Below are positions 62,824 to 64,000 of a stretch of DNA of 64,000 bases, piece by piece. Both the position numbers and the translations under genes were made by a program. The DNA lies in contig OY482863.1 of the NCBI GenBank assembly GCA_960531495.1, forward strand, positions 7,939,000 through 8,002,999. Direction: 5' to 3'. Origin of the DNA: Zeus faber (taxonomy: Eukaryota > Chordata > Actinopteri > Zeiformes > Zeidae). Below the pieces are notes generated by a model. The model saw nothing but the letters and a program-made list of their open reading frames with translations. It was not told the origin of the DNA and ran no database searches. Each line of letters starts with the position of its first letter. Position 1 is the first letter of the stretch.

Positions 62824-64000
62824 TCCATCCATCCGAGCAGGCGAGGAATACTAAGCGTGTGCTCGCCGCGCTGTGTCCTTGTGGCTCTTTCAGGTGATGT
62901 TCTGCCGCGCACACCGAGCGAGGCGCGGAGGAAAACGGACAAAAGAGCTGTGCGGGTTTACATAAGACTGCGAAGTGGCCATTAGCTTCTATTAGAGTTG
63001 TTGTCTGGCAGGACACCTAAACTTTCTGAACTATCAGCAAGGGCTGTTTGCGTTCTCTCGCCCAGAACATCAACTGGATTCATTTTGACTTCTCATGGAA
63101 GAGAAATGACTTGTAGTTGATGAGGAAAATTCTAATTTTCAACCGGTTTAAGGCATGGGGTAACCCCTAACTCTAACCCTATGGTGGGGGTTTGTCGAGC
63201 TGACCAATAAACCAGCCAACAGCAAAATATTCAACTTTGGCCAAGTGAAACACACATATCAATTGTTCCATATTAAAGTTGAATGCTAATCGCCATTTGC
63301 TCATTACTATTTCACGAGACGACTCCATTTGTGAAATGTCACTCAAAATACAGTTACCCACAAAGGCGATCGATCGCCAGTTGCCTCTTCTGTGTCCGAA
63401 TATTTCATTTGCTGTAAATACCGGAGCCGGGTATTGATATGGATTGGGAGGCAGGCGGCCGGTGTCAGGCATGCGGTCGCAGAGATGGTGAGGAAAGGGG
63501 TCGAGGGTGGAGGAGGAGGAGGAGGGGTGGATTGATCAGGGATGGGGTGTACGGTTTCCTGAAGGCTCCGGTCTGAGGGCTGTGCCGAGGGCCTGCCGGG
63601 GGCCCTGGGAGTCCAAGCCCTCTGATGACCTTTGTGGTTTGTCTCTGACCATCCTATCGACGGGGCCAACGTATATAGTTACCGCGTCGCAGGAAAAGAA
63701 AAGTTGTCATTTTGACATAGCGGCTATCAATTTGTGTACAATATTAGTAGCAGGAAGAAGAGCAACCGGGGAAATTGAGCCTGTGATCGCTATCAAAACG
63801 CGGCGATGAAAATCTATTCCGTGGGGAAATGTTTACACATCTTGATGTTACTGACGTTATTGTACATTCTTTTGGCAACCGAGCGACGAGAGTTTTCCAC
63901 TTATTTCTCCTCAAACTGAGGGAGGAGGCAAGTCGAGTTGAGCCCGAGCCTGGATGTAGCCGGTGGGGAACATCGTTAGCGTGGTCCCCCTTTAGGTCGT
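62821..64000. other. Intergenic, no gene recognised
   Basis: It is non-repetitive apart from a GGA run (63508-63524). A 108-codon minus-strand frame (63343-63669) is proline-rich over that run and unlike any family I know. Confidence 0.4.

Noticed and set aside
63155..63182. Telomere-like words (TAACCCCTAACTCTAACCC)
   Set aside because: Only about three degenerate units; too short and irregular for an interstitial telomere array.

Overview
The window looks like nuclear DNA of a ray-finned (teleost) fish. It carries one recognisable multi-exon gene with GT-AG introns. Around it lie many short dinucleotide microsatellites, degenerate Tc1-like and hAT transposon remains, tRNA-derived SINEs of the kind common in teleosts, and an RTE-like LINE tail. 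No bacterial-type operons, CRISPR arrays or intact tRNA/rRNA genes were seen. The species cannot be told from sequence reading alone.

Layout. Bases 1-5.8 kb are transposon-rich: a decayed hAT transposase on the minus strand with a Tc1 fragment inside it, then a second Tc1-like fragment on the plus strand. Bases 5.9-18.4 kb (+ strand) hold ten exons encoding the last ~381 residues of rnpc3 (U11/U12-65K), a protein of the minor, U12-dependent spliceosome. The exons for the N-terminal RRM were not found. The introns contain several MITE-like elements, nested transposons, a 64-copy GT microsatellite and an inverted pair of ~275-bp repeats. Bases 18.4-19.2 kb are the 3' UTR and downstream flank. 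From 19.2 kb to the end I find no convincing protein-coding exon. That ~45 kb contains a 23-copy 25-bp minisatellite, four SINEs, many microsatellites, some striking hairpins, and several non-repetitive blocks rich in homeodomain/POU-type sites that look like candidate conserved regulatory elements.

Main biological point. The last intron of rnpc3 has textbook U12-type signals: a GTATCCTTTT donor, and a CCTTAAC branch site 14 nt before the AG. About 190 bp beyond the stop codon is a tandem pair of U12-type 5' splice-site motifs, GTATCCTT and ATATCCTTT, starting 16 bp apart. This matches the U11 snRNP-binding splicing enhancer (USSE) described in U11-48K and U11/U12-65K genes. The gene for a minor-spliceosome component therefore seems to be both a substrate of that spliceosome and under its feedback control. 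A GC-rich segment with exon-like borders (19121-19213) could be a downstream exon for long 3' UTR forms, but this is speculative.
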